This document shows, piece by piece, positions 1 to 9,892 of a stretch of 64,000 nt of DNA. The notes under the pieces were generated by a model. The model searched no databases. It saw nothing but the letters and a program-made list of their open reading frames with translations, and had not been told where the DNA came from. The position numbers and the translations under genes were made by a program. Numbering within the stretch: position 1 is the stretch's first letter; each line of letters begins with the position of its first letter. Source of the stretch: Asterella californica (lineage: Eukaryota > Streptophyta > Marchantiopsida > Marchantiales > Aytoniaceae); contig JAYKYS010000001.1 of assembly GCA_036924285.1 (NCBI GenBank), positions 4,810,501-4,874,500 on the forward strand. The letters run 5' to 3'.

Positions 1-993
1 TCGAAAATCATTCGTCAGATCGCGGAACATTACAGCAATCGCAGTAATCAAACACGGGAGGAGCGTGAGGCGAGCCCTATTATTCATCTGAAGAAGCTGA
101 ATAACTGGATAAAGAGCGTTTTGATCCATCTGTACGCCAAGCGAGGGGATGCAGTACTTGACATAGGTTGTGGCAAAGGTGGAGACCTGATAAAGTGGGA
201 TAAGGCAAGCATTAGTTACTATGTTGGAGTAGACATAGCTGAAGGATCCATAGAGGATGCGAGGAACAGATACAACGGGGACACAAATCATGCTCAAAAT
301 CACAAGGTTTTCTCCTTTCCAGCGCGTCTTGTCTGTGCAGACTATTATGAAGTCTCCCTTGACGAAGCTCTCAAAGACGTTCCACAATTTGATGTCTGCA
401 GCTGCCAGTTCACACTTCATTACTCTTGGTCGACCGAGGAACGTGCTCGTCAAACCTTGCATAATGTGACAAACATGCTTTTGCCTGGAGGTATGTTCAT
501 TGGAACGATGCCTGATGCCAACGTAATTGTTCGGAAGCTGCGGGATGCGGATGGACTTGAATTTGAGAACAGCGTGTTTAAAATATAATTCGGAGAGATG
601 TACAGCGAAAAAAAGTTTCTAAGTCCGCCTTTTGGGATACAGTACCATTTTCATCTCGAGGATGCTGTGGACTGCCCTGAGTGGCTCGTTCCATTTTCTA
701 AATTTGTAGCCCTTGCGGAGGAGTACGGGTTGGAGTTAGTGATGAAGCAGAATTTTCACGAGTTTGTGAATCAGTACATCCAAAAGCTTGAATTTGGAGA
801 ACTGATGCGAAAACTTGGAGCTCTTGGCGACGGGACGGAAGAAAACAATATTTCTGATGATGAATGGGAGGCAGCCTACATTTATCTTGTCTTTGTGTTC
901 CGCAAGAAGGGGACACCTAAACTTCGATCAAAATCTGTTCCGAAAGGAGCTTTCAAACGGATAGAACCAGAAGACGTTCTATTTGTTCAATAG
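1..993 (+). pseudogene. mRNA cap guanine-N7 methyltransferase, copy 1 (one nonsense codon)
   Basis: The protein would methylate the guanosine cap of nuclear mRNA using S-adenosylmethionine. Frame 1 is open from the window edge to a stop at 991-993, apart from one in-frame TAA at 586-588. The SAM-binding motif VLDIGCGKGGDLIKW lies near 151-195, a VGVDIA strand follows, and FDVCSCQFTLHYSWST is the region that usually holds the cap-binding and catalytic pocket. After the TAA the same frame continues with the C-terminal domain, including ECP-like DCPEWLVPF and DEWEAAYIYLVFVFRK, in the order expected for plant cap methyltransferases. The TAA falls in the conserved NSVF...RFGE stretch, so it destroys the protein. 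There is no intron in almost 1 kb, which would fit a retrocopy, though this is inference. The 5' end lies outside the window. A second copy is at 8805-9892. Confidence 0.85.
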
Positions 994-1383
994 CAAGAGG
1001 GACATTCTTATATTTAATGTGTTCCGCGTCTTGTCGTCTGTGAGCTTACACCCTTCTCCTCTTTCCATGTTCTTGTATTCCTTCTTTCTTCATCTTGAGC
1101 TTGCTGGACAAGGGATGAACGTTATTTATTATCATAACACGGACACGGAAGATCTGCAAGAGATCACAAGAACATGTAAAATGCAGACATACAACTACTG
1201 TGTAATTACCAGCGAGTCCTGAATATGTACTTCACAAGCGGGGACACAAAAGTACTGCACGTGCAGAAGAGATTCTCTATCATCAGATAATGCGAGTCTT
1301 AAGACCCCGGTGCCCGTAGCAATATTGCTGGTAACCAAGAGAAACTCTTTTGCGGGTAGGTTTGTCTTGCCAACAAAAGTTTG

Positions 1384-1549
1384 TCTCGCAAGAAAATTCT
1401 CTTTGCTGATAGAATTTTCTTGCGAGAATATTATCTTACAAATAAAGACTTAAAAAAGCTCTCCAATTCACTAGAGTGTAAAGCTCTTGGGAGAGTCTTG
1501 ATATAAGTCTCTCAAAGAGTTTTACACTCTTGTAAATTGGAGATCTTTT
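1384..1549. repeat. Two adjacent foldback structures
   Basis: 1384-1400 pairs perfectly with 1411-1427 (17 bp, 10-nt loop, core CGCAAGAAAATTCT). Immediately after, 1452-1488 and 1514-1549 form a longer imperfect inverted repeat built on CTCCAATT...AGAGTGTAAA. Both are kept in the second duplicate (18999-19042 and beyond) with small differences. They could be remains of a MITE or transcript-end structures; no target duplication is evident. Confidence 0.75.
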
Positions 1550-1872
1550 CACCCTTGCAACTCGCTTCGAATATAATTATTGGGTCTTGATTGAGAAATG
1601 TTCTTTAACCAAAATAGTAAAATCTCTCCCTAATTTAAAGTACACAAGGTGAAAAAGTACGGAATACTCCTCTCCGTGCTTTTTTTTTCGGAAAGCCGAA
1701 GTAGTATCCTTCGGGTCGTTATACCCGCACGGGGATTAAGGTACAGAGTGCCTCATGCACGAAGATGTATTTGTTATAAGGGCAGTGAGTATCATCACAG
1801 TCCTCTCTTGGGTTCTTTCAGCTGACAATGTTTAGCAAGAGGTCGTAGATTCAATTACTTAATAGCTCGATT

Positions 1873-2245
1873 AGTCCTCCGTGGGCCGTCCCCATCCCAA
1901 TACAATTTGAGTTAGTACGCAAATTTTGAACATATTTGTGTATATTCCAATCATCGGTTGTGCCGGATACAATAAATCATGGCACGAGTTGATCAGCATT
2001 CGCTCTACATAATTTCTTCCTTCCACTTGTTTGGCGTTATTATTTTCATCATGTTACTATGTTAGCGCACATCGTCTTTTAAACCACAACTCCCAGTATA
2101 AAAGGCCCACCCTCTCGTAGGCCTTTTGGTCACTGTAGCAATTTTTTTTCCAGGAGCCGGAGCGCTGACCTCAGTTCCCGACGGTCTGTATTAGGGTTCC
2201 GGCCGTGAACTGGTGGGGTCAGATGGACACGGCTTCGGCCTCCCT
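1873..2245. other. Unassigned spacer with a TATA-like box
   Basis: No reading frame of note. TATAAAAGG occurs at 2097-2105 inside a small inverted repeat (AAAAGGCC...GGCCTTTT). It is followed by a polypyrimidine tract ending in CCAG near 2155, which resembles a splice acceptor. It could be the promoter of the reading frame at 2896-3327, but nothing proves transcription. Confidence 0.3.
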
Positions 2246-2541
2246 ATGCACTCGATCATTGTGGATGCTTTCTGGCTAGGCGTCGGCTCTGCACCATGGC
2301 GTTTTCCTTTTCTCTGGCTCGGCTTCGCCGATGAGTGCACTCGATCACCTGGCGGCCATTAGTCCATGCACTTTGTTTATTCGCTTACTATTTGCATGCG
2401 ATGGAATTACCTCGTCTGTGGCTCGGCTTTGGCTCTAAGTGCACTCGATCACCTGGCGGCTGGTAGAGGATGCACTTTGTGACTTTCTGTAATCATTTGC
2501 TAGTGATGGCATTACCTCTTCTGTTTTCGCTGGTTTTCTCA
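2246..2541. repeat. Tandem repeat, about 104-bp unit, 2-3 diverged copies
   Basis: The units begin TGCACTCGATCA at about 2247, 2336 and 2440. The second and third share CACCTGGCGGC, a TGCACTTTGT segment and a TGGAATTACCTC-like segment at matching offsets. The first unit is shorter and more diverged. Confidence 0.75.
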
Positions 2542-2661
2542 ACTCGTCTTTGATCTATTTTTGTGCGCTTGGCTCCATTTCGCTTGCGTTTACTGTGAGT
2601 ATTTTTGCTCTTTTCATGAGTACTGACCATCTCATTGGAGTTTAGCTAATATTCTTTGAAA

Positions 2662-2800
2662 CTATCTGCCGCTGTTGCCGTCGTTCATCTACACAGTCAC
2701 AGTGTGGACTTGAGCTATCTGCCGCTGCTGCTACCGCTACCGCTGAATAGGGTACGGCTACGACTTCACCTATCTGCCGCTGCTGCTACCTCGGTACCGC
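2662..2800. repeat. Short tandem repeat, 53-55 bp unit
   Basis: CTATCTGCCGCTG occurs at 2662, 2715 and 2770, each time followed by GCTGCTACC-like sequence. The spacing of 53 and 55 bp suggests a decaying tandem array. It carries no continuous reading frame. Confidence 0.7.
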
Positions 2801-2895
2801 TCTCCGATAGTGTACTTTCATCAAAGTGATTCCTTTTTGGACAGACGGTTCCACAGTTCTGGCTGAAGAGTCTTGGCTTCTCTCGGTGAGGATGA

Positions 2896-3327
2896 TCGAG
2901 CCATGACGATGAGGTCTTTTATGAGGTTCTTGATGTCAGTAGCCGTTCTTGGGTCGAACCCCGACTTGATATACTGATCGACGGTTTTTGGAGATTTTCG
3001 TGGCCAAACTATGAGAGCGGGACAGAGAGGAGCCGTAGGTCTAGACTTTTCAATGAGGAACGACTGAGAGGTCTTTTTTCATCATACTGTACTGCATGCG
3101 ATAATTTTGCGAGAGAGCTTCAGATCGATGTGACGCCTCTGTTGACATGTGCTTGTTTCTCATACATGGAGACTGAGCGGAAGCGGCAGCGGTTCAAAGT
3201 CTATAGGCAGCTTGCGAAAGTTGTGGGTTTTGTGGAACGTACTGCTTTCTCAGACGATTTACAGAGTGCAATACAGAAAACTTGGGAGTCACCTGGGGAA
3301 GTTCACGTAGGCTTCATAGCTGCTTAG
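2896..3327 (+). CDS. Unrecognised open frame, likely an exon or gene fragment
   Basis: The frame is open for 143 codons from just after a TGA at 2893 to TAG at 3325-3327, without an early ATG. The predicted product is well mixed in composition: a tryptophan- and tyrosine-containing first half, then CTACDNFARELQID, an LLTCACFSYME segment, and a basic stretch near RKRQRFKVYRQ. I do not recognise the family. The faint pattern of a helical 'FARELQID' region followed by a basic linker recalls cyclin-like folds, but this is too weak to name. The lack of a start suggests an upstream exon; acceptor-like CAG sequences are present between 2800 and 2900. It could also be a retroelement remnant. Confidence 0.35.
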   Translation, partial: SSHDDEVFYEVLDVSSRSWVEPRLDILIDGFWRFSWPNYESGTERSRRSRLFNEERLRGLFSSYCTACDNFARELQIDVTPLLTCACFSYMETERKRQRFKVYRQLAKVVGFVERTAFSDDLQSAIQKTWESPGEVHVGFIAA

Positions 3328-3365
3328 ACATGTGGGTGTAGGGTTTTTATTTTGGCAGTAGGCCT

Positions 3366-3414
3366 CCCCCTCTCAAGGATCCATTGACAGTAGTTGTCAA
3401 TGGGAAGAGAGGGG
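3366..3414. other. Two-part stem-loop
   Basis: The outer stem CCCCTCTC (3367-3374) pairs with 3407-3414. The inner 9-bp stem CCATTGACA (3381-3389) pairs with 3395-3403 around a 5-nt loop. It lies three bases before the tRNA-like fold at 3418-3467. Confidence 0.7.
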
Positions 3415-3417
3415 TGA

Positions 3418-3467
3418 ACTCTCGCTGCAACCGGTGCAGTCCAAGGGGTTCAACTCCCCTCGAGAGT
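3418..3467 (+). ncRNA. tRNA-like fold lacking a D-arm
   Basis: A 7-bp acceptor-like stem (ACTCTCG 3418-3424 with 3461-3467) encloses a 5-bp hairpin (3425-3429 with 3435-3439, 5-nt loop). A T-arm look-alike follows: stem AGGGG 3444-3448 with CCCCT 3456-3460 and the 7-nt loop TTCAACT. Total length is 50 nt, too short for a tRNA, with no D-arm and no 7-nt anticodon loop. It could be a degenerate tRNA, the head of a tRNA-derived SINE, or a small structured RNA of the mascRNA type. Expression is unknown. Confidence 0.4.
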
Positions 3468-3560
3468 GCTTTCGATAGTGATTTCGGGTCTTTCCATCGC
3501 AGTTAGAAAGTTTAGGTTACAGTCATTGTTTGCAAAATGTTTTTTAAAAGTTTCGAAATC

Positions 3561-3757
3561 TGTTGAAACAGGTTGTCGGAAGATTAAAACTCCCAATTTC
3601 TCTACCTGTCGAAACAGGTTGTGAAAACCTGTTTTGCATTATTAACTGGTTTCGGAAACCTGTTTTGGAATTGGAACAGGTTTAAACCTGTCCAAACACG
3701 TTATCGAAACCTGTTTGGAACTGGAACAGGTTTTCGAAACCTGTTTGGGAACAGGTT
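3561..3757. repeat. Left cluster of AAACAGGTTT palindromic motifs
   Basis: About ten copies of AACAGGTT or its complement AACCTGTT lie head to head and tail to tail. One is a perfect 16-bp palindrome, ACAGGTTTAAACCTGT, at 3676-3691. The same motif recurs at 4247-4328. Between the clusters, a CATCGGGAGCC-like sequence appears three times (3768-3840). Confidence 0.75.
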
Positions 3758-4246
3758 CATCGGGAGCCATCGCAGCATGAAAGCATCGCTCTATCGGGAG
3801 CCGTAGAACACAATCGGGAAAGAAAATTCCATCGGGCTCCACGAAAATAGTTACATGGGGTCTTTAAATTAAGGCTTAAAGGCCCTTGGGCCAAATATTT
3901 ATTTGCGTTTTCGTCAAAGGAATGGGATATCAAGAGCCGTAGCAACATTAACAAATCATGAATATCGAGAGGAGGAGGGTGAACAATTGCTCGACCCCCT
4001 CGAAGCTAATTGTTTCGCGAGTAAGTGCGAGCCTAGTTCGTATAAGGAAATATTAAAAGGAGATGTTTTGACAAAGATAAAGTTATAGAAGTGACAAAGC
4101 AACCTAAAAAGTGAAGAAGAATATTCAATTTATTTTTCTGACAAAGCGTAGAAGGAAATACTGAAAAGATATTAGCAACAAGTAGTTGAAATTATTCCTC
4201 TGGAATTTGAGAAATTAGTAGAAGGAAATAGTACAAAGTTATAGCA

Positions 4247-4328
4247 GTAAACCTGTCCAAACAGGTTTGAACCTGTTTGAAACCTGGCAAACAGGTTTCG
4301 AAAACCTGTTTGGAAGCAAAACAGGTGG
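4247..4328. repeat. Right cluster of AAACAGGTTT palindromic motifs
   Basis: At least seven half-sites of AAACCTGTTT/AAACAGGTTT occur in both orientations within about 80 bp. With the left cluster they flank some 490 bp, the arrangement expected of a foldback-type element. No target duplication was identified. Confidence 0.7.
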
Positions 4329-4440
4329 CATAAACCATCTTAGGCTTATTTAGTAATTTAGCCATTCAAGTGTGTACAAATGATTATTTATTTATCTTTA
4401 TTGTTTTTTGGTTTGAGTACACGTAACCCCGTCATGAAGT

Positions 4441-4640
4441 ATAAGAGGTTAGCGTTTAGGGTAAACCAAAGTTTACCCTAAACGCTAACCTCTTATCCTA
4501 CCCTCTAAACCCTAATCTCTTATCCTACACCCTAAAAACTTGCCCTAAACCGTAAGAGAAATAAGGGTAAAAGAAGAGTAGCTTCTTTTAGGGTTTTGTG
4601 ATCGACAGTTGGGACCCGAATCTTAAACCCTAATCCATAT
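4441..4640. repeat. Telomere-like (TTTAGGG) tract with a perfect hairpin
   Basis: 4441-4466 and 4471-4496 are perfect reverse complements (26-bp stem, loop CAAA). The arms contain TTTAGGGT/ACCCTAAA. Degenerate units such as CTAAACCCTAAT, CACCCTAAA and GCCCTAAACC continue to about 4635. TTTAGGG is the common plant telomere repeat, so this is an interstitial telomere-like tract. Confidence 0.8.
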
Positions 4641-5100
4641 GGAACCATTATGTTCAGAATTAATTGTAATTATTCATGGACCTATATGCACATTGTGTTT
4701 TAATACATCTAAGTGACCCTCAAGGAAATCAGAAATAATGAAGGAGGAAGATCTGAATGAAATTGATGTGAAAGCAAAGAAATAATATATGAAAGCAAAT
4801 AAATAGTTTAATATTCGAAATATCATAAAATGAAAGTATTTATCTAGAAAGGGGGCTCAACCCTTCAAATGAAAGATAAATAATATTAAAATTTAAAGTG
4901 GTTTAGAACAGTTTAAACAACTCGGAGATACAACGAACAAGAGGATATCAAAATTTCGTTGTATATATACAACTCTTTACTCCGTATCTTCATTCCTGAA
5001 AGTAAACAGAGAAAACATTGGTTCAAAATATTAATGATATAAATTTAGAGTAAACCAAACTTTTAGAATATAATAAATATTTTAAAGAAACATTTAGAAT
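4641..5100. other. AT-rich spacer
   Basis: No credible reading frame, repeat or structured RNA was seen. It adjoins the downstream end of the transposase on the minus strand and may include its terminus, but I could not find a matching inverted repeat. Confidence 0.4.
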
Positions 5101-5120
5101 AAATATAACAAGAGCAGTAT

Positions 5121-7641
5121 TTACCTTAGAGATGCCGATGCATCTGCTGATCTCTCGCCAAATAAGCTTTCACGCAGCTCTGCTTTCCACCTCGTTGTCC
5201 GTGGGGGTAACACTCGTACTGTTGATGTCCTGTGTCGAACAGCAGTGTGTACAGGTCGACGCTCCAAAATTTTTAGCGGCTCACGTGTGATATTCTCATT
5301 CCAATCCAACGCGCAAGCGGCGAGTCTAGCCTCGTGTGTATTAGGATAATAGATCCTTTTTGATGCGAACTTGTTGATGACAGAGTTGAACGTCTCCGAC
5401 ATATAATTCTCACGAGCTCTTGTATAAAATCTCATCTTGGTCGGAGTTATAGCCTTGGCCAAGAAGGACACCAACGCCCGATGGGTGGACGAACCTAATA
5501 GTTGTGATCACAATAAATCATCCAATACGGAGATACAAGTTGTCACATTCAGAGTCCGTAATTGTAATAAACTCATCCCTAAAGTGTAAATCAAGAGCCA
5601 CACCTACGATGTAACTCACATGGTGTATAGTATACGTCAGAGGCTGGGCGGTTGATGTCTGGAATCGTACAACAAGGTCGGTCTCCGGGCAAGTCTCTAC
5701 AAGCTGTATGGTCTCCTGCCCAATGGTCTGCGGCATTTATTATATCCAAAACCAATACTCTCGCATCATCTTGCTCTTGCGGATAACGACCATCTGCACC
5801 GACCGTTCTCCTAGCATTCAACTGACAACACGTGTATATCCACCCTTTCAACTTGTCGACTAACCCATGCTGTTGAAGCTCTGGATACATAAACCGTCGT
5901 GACACGACGATCTCTCCTTCCTTCAACCCACGTATGGAGGCCACTCGACAGACTAGATCAGGCTTGTTCCTAGCTGCATTCGCTCCTTGAGCACGGAGCC
6001 AGTCCACCAATTGTCTCTTCGTGAGGAGCTCCAGATCAGGGATGATTTCGGCATCATCGACGCTACAAGGAGGACGCTTCTTGTTCTGAACCTCAACCAA
6101 GAACTTCTTTATGACATTCTTGCACTTGTGCCATAAGTCTTTTTGGCTAACAATGCCGTAGCGAGACAAGATAGCATCAACTGATGATTTGTCGTCATGA
6201 ACCACCTCATCCGGGACCAACCCACGCGCTATCAACCTACGCACTCCTTCCTCAAACGCACGGTCCTCTATCAACCACGAGTTGTTTCCGCATTCAACTC
6301 GTGTCATATTCACCATCTCGACTACACGACCGTCATGGGAATCGATGAAAGCACATGTCTCATTGTATCCATTGCGACGTGAATCATAACGCAAGTCCGC
6401 ATACAGAACAAAATTTCCTAATGACAGTACATGAACGTGAGAAGAGGATATAAGCAACAATGGCACGTAATAAACATGTAAAAACTCACAAGCGAATGCT
6501 TCATAGTATGGACATCGTATAAACTAACCTCCAACTGGGAGTTCGTTCAAGTCGGGAAAGATCCGTGCTAAGGCACTGGCTTGAACCTTCTCCTTCTCGA
6601 TGGCCCAACTTTCCATTGCAGCTTGGATCCAACCAACGTGACGAGTCTTTCCATTTTGGAAGTTGAAGAAATGGGTCCGGGAGCTAGGAGCTAATCCCAC
6701 CTCTCGAAGAACACTATCTAGTGTAGTGTAGCCCAATCCCGCATTCAATACAGCATGATAAAGGCAATGGATAACATCAGGGATGCCATTGTATAACTCC
6801 ATCACAAGATCTCCATCCATAAGTGTGTCGACTAGGACATTTTAACTTCAATGACCACGTCTGATGGATGACATTGATTATCGGAAGCGAGAAGAACTCT
6901 TCGCATCCATGATGAGGACATCTGACCTTGAAGTCTCGAAAGAACTCCCTAAGTCTAGACAAAGCTACAAAGGCATACATAGGCAGTGAATCATCCAAGG
7001 GTAGCTGATCATGAGAAAGAGTTTCATCCACAACTTGAATGGGGGGTGCACGTACGTGGTCTTGTGAGTCCATAACAAGCACATTCGTTGTAGTGTCCAT
7101 ACTAGCAGCTGTAGGAGACTCTCGTACTGGGACTTGTGAGTCATGATCCGCGACTCTTGGGGCTAAACCAGCACTCATCCCTCTAGCATCAACATATGTC
7201 TGTTTGAATGCAACAGAAAATTGCACTAATCAATAAAGCATCATATAAACATACATAAGTCAAGACATGCACTAATAATAAACATACCTCGGTAGTTTCC
7301 ATCGAAATGCCTAGTGCTTGGAGTACGTCCGGTTCAGCTATGAAGTCTTCAGCTGTATCAACCACATCTTCCCTCTCCTGATCACCCTCCTCTAGAATTA
7401 CATCAGCCGTGACAACTCTTGCTTCTGCCTCCCTCGCCATTTGATCTATACGTCCACTCTCATTCGCAAAAAGGAAGTGGAAAATTGCCGTGTGGCCAGC
7501 TCCAGGTCCTAGGAGTCTCATCAGCTGTACATACCTAACCAATAATGACTCCGGGACCCTCACTTTCTCTCCCGGGACCTCCGGACATCCTCTAGGTAAG
7601 TGCCGATCTCCGGGTCGCCTAGGATGCACCCTAGGAGGCAT
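5121..7641 (-). pseudogene. Kolobok-like DDE transposase, multi-exon, probably broken
   Basis: It would cut and paste its own DNA element. Exon 1 runs from the ATG at 7641 to 7288. A GTATGT...CAG intron (7200-7287) joins it in phase to exon 2 (7199 downward), which carries a CPHHGCEEFF...KCPSRHTYGW cysteine/histidine region. The frame changes near 6780, then continues to 6529. A second intron (6419-6528, GTTAGT...TTAG) leads in frame to the catalytic core at 6418: YADLRYDSR (first Asp), VVHDDKSSVDA (second Asp) and LWHKCKNVIKKFL, then DHWAGDHTACR. The last exon (about 5495-5121) has SETFNSVINKFASKRIYY, the usual place of the catalytic Glu, and ALDWNEN. This order matches Kolobok-type transposases as I know them. 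The change near 6780 and an unresolved junction near 5500-5600 suggest inactivity. No TTAA-flanked ends were found. Confidence 0.65.
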
Positions 7642-7745
7642 CTATAAATGACTATAAAACTAATAAATATATAAAAATATCCAAAATAAAAAAATATCTA
7701 TAAATGACTACAAAACTAATAAATATATAGAAATAATCAAAACAA
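7641..7745. repeat. Tandem repeat, 56-bp AT-rich unit, two copies
   Basis: TCTATAAATGACTA begins copies at 7641 and 7697. The first starts at the initiator codon of the transposase, so the array is its 5' flank. Confidence 0.75.
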
Positions 7746-8010
7746 GAAAATAAAGATTACCCTATCAGTCCGGAGGTCCATATAGGACTAAATGATAACC
7801 AACTCTGGAAAATTTGAAGAGAAAAAAAGCAAGTGTCACACTCTATGAAGACTCTCCCTCACTCTCCTGTGATAACGTGAAAGGAAGTCACACCCGGCTA
7901 ATGAGAAATACAAAAGAAGTGTGAGTATAGAGCCTTTGAGGCCTTATCGTGCTTTCACAAAGAGGATTTTTTCCCTTCTGAAGAACAGAAGGAAGGAGGG
8001 AGTTTCCAAG

Positions 8011-8270
8011 TACGTGCGATCCCCCCCTTTCCCTCTACGTGCGACCCCGTCCTCCGCCCTTTCCTTGTACGTGCGACCTCTCCCTCCCTCCCTCGCGAAT
8101 CCCCTTTGGGGTTCGCACGCGAGGGAGCCCTTTGGCGAGTCGCGAAGAGAGGCCAGGGTCGCACCTTGTACGTGCGACCCCACGCGTTCGCGTGGCAGGG
8201 AGGTATACTCCCTCGCGCGAACCCTCGGAGATTTACTCCCTCGCGAATCCCCTTTGGGATTCGCACGGGA
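8011..8270. repeat. GC-rich block of short repeats and hairpins
   Basis: TACGTGCGA occurs at 8011, 8036, 8068 and 8169. GGGTCGCAC at 8156-8164 is the exact complement of GTGCGACCC at 8172-8180. CTCCCTCGCGAATCCCCTTT occurs near 8088 and again near 8237; the second continues into a 9-bp stem (GCGAATCCC...GGGATTCGC). CCACGCGTTCGCGTGG is a further small palindrome. Composition differs sharply from the AT-rich surroundings. The open frames seen here on both strands are by-products of the low-complexity GC content. It could be the sub-terminal region of the transposase element at 5121-7641. Confidence 0.6.
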
Positions 8271-8804
8271 AGAAGTTTAGAGTCCACTACGAGTCTTTGC
8301 ACGTAAACCGATTAAAGCTAAAGCTAAGTCGAGAGGTCAGGGAAGGTGGAGAAGGAAGGCGAGAATCGAGCCCGAAGGAAGGAGTTCAGATAGAACGGGA
8401 GGACGGTCCTGTGGCATTTGTCCGTCTTGTAAGTGAAACCAAGACATGGCAGGAAGAGGAGGAGCAATGTGTGCAGAGCGGCAATTGTGCGATTCAAAGT
8501 CCTCGCAGACGAGCAGGGTAAGTTTTTCTTCATCTACTGGAACGATAGAGATAATACAGTTACTAACTCCCGGGATAGAGTTGTCTTTGTCTTCAACGTG
8601 TGTCCTTCGTTTTCCCAACGTGATCTCCTGAATCTTCAGTGATGTACTTCTCTTAGCGGATTTTCCTCTATGGATTCCGAGGATCATGACTGATCACGAA
8701 TGGTTGTTGTTTTAGGGATTTCAGAATCACAGTCGTTTGAAAATGTTTATTAGTCGCTGATCGACAAATAGAATGAAAACGAGTATGTTTGGGAGGTACT
8801 CACG
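8271..8804. other. Upstream flank of pseudogene copy 2
   Basis: Contains purine-rich sequence (8330-8470) and a possible donor (GGGTAAGT at 8517-8524), but no protein I recognise. It may be leader or promoter sequence of the duplicated locus; its counterpart in copy 1 lies outside the window. Confidence 0.3.
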
Positions 8805-9892
8805 ATGAGCAGACACAGCCATAAGAGAGATCGAGAAGAGTCGTCTCCTTCTGGTGCTGCTTCCTGAGCTCGCATCTCGACAAGTGAGGAGCCGGACGAC
8901 TCGAAAATCATTCGTCAGATCGCGGAACATTACAGCAATCGCAGTAATCAAACACGGGAGGAGCGTGAGACGAGCCCTATTATTCATCTGAAGAAGCTGA
9001 ATAACTGGATAAAGAGCGTTTTGATCCATCTGTACGCCAAGCGAGGGGATGCAGTACTTGACATAGGTTGTGGCAAAGGTGGAGACCTGATAAAGTGGGA
9101 TAAGGCAAGCATTAGTTACTATGTTGGAGTAGACATAGCTAAAGGATCCATAGAGTATGCCAGGAACAGGTACAACGGAGACACAAATCATGCTCAAAAT
9201 CGCAAGGTTTTCTCCTTTCCAGCGCGCTTTGTCTGTGCAGACTGTTATGAAGTCTCCCTTGACGAAGCTCTCAAAGACGTTCCACAATTTGATGTCTGCA
9301 GCTGCCAGTTCACACTTCATTACTCTTGGTCGACCGAAGAACGTGCTCGTCAAGCCTTGCATAATGTGACAAACATGCTTTTGCCTGGAGGTATGTTCAT
9401 TGGAACGATGCCTGATGCCAACGTAATTGTTCGGAAGCTGCGGGATGCGGATGGACTTGAATTTGGGAACAGCGTGTTTTAAATAGAATTCGGAGAGATG
9501 TACAGCGAAAAAAAGTTTCTAAGTCCGCCTTTTGGGATACAGTACCATTTTCATCTCGAGGATGTTGTGGACTGCCTGAGTGGCTCGTTCCATTTTCTAA
9601 ATTTGTAGCCCTTGCAGAGGAGTACGGGTTGGAGTTAGTGATGAAGCAGAATTTTCACGAGTTTGTGAATCAGTACATCCAAAAGCTTGAATTTGGAGAA
9701 CTGATGCGAAAACTTGGAGCTCTTGGCGACGGGACGGAAGGAAACAATATTTCTGATGATGAATGGGAGGCAGCCTACATTTATCTTGTCTTTGTGTTCC
9801 GCAAGAAGGGGACACCTAAACTTCGATCAAAATCTGTTCCGAAAGGAGCTTTCAAACGGATAGAACCAGAAGACGTTCTATTTGTTCAATAG
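8805..9892 (+). pseudogene. mRNA cap guanine-N7 methyltransferase, copy 2 (two stops and a frameshift)
   Basis: Second copy of the sequence at 1-993, shifted by 8900 bases, and here the likely start is visible: ATG at 8805, MSRHSHKRDREESSPSGAAS. The frame hits TGA at 8865-8867, reopens through the SAM-binding motif (VLDIGCGKGGDLIKW) and stops at TAA 9480-9482, at nearly the place where copy 1 also stops, but by different base changes. One C is missing near 9575 relative to copy 1, which shifts the C-terminal part. The remaining frame ends at 9892. The two copies carry different disabling changes near NSVF, so at least some decay came after duplication. No introns. Confidence 0.85.

Larger units (their letters stand above)
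1..1872 (+). repeat. Left copy of a direct duplication carrying the cap-methyltransferase pseudogene
   Basis: Positions 1-1262 match 8901-10161 nearly base for base, and 1259-1872 match 18874 to about 19480. Similarity stops abruptly after the shared tract ending in a TTCAATTACTTAATA-type sequence. The block holds the pseudogene, its 3' tail, and AT-rich sequence with two foldbacks. The left end is cut by the window edge, so the full length is unknown. The second copy contains LTR retrotransposon 1, so the duplication is older than that insertion. Confidence 0.9.

Noticed and set aside
3418..3467. A genuine tRNA gene
   Set aside because: Only 50 nt, with no D-arm and no 7-nt anticodon loop.
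7921..8521. Several overlapping open frames on both strands
   Set aside because: They come from the low-complexity GC-rich repeats; compositions are Arg/Pro/Ser-biased and differ by frame.
8727..9362. A 211-codon minus-strand frame
   Set aside because: It runs antisense through the cap-methyltransferase copy, whose protein motifs are on the plus strand; a shadow.
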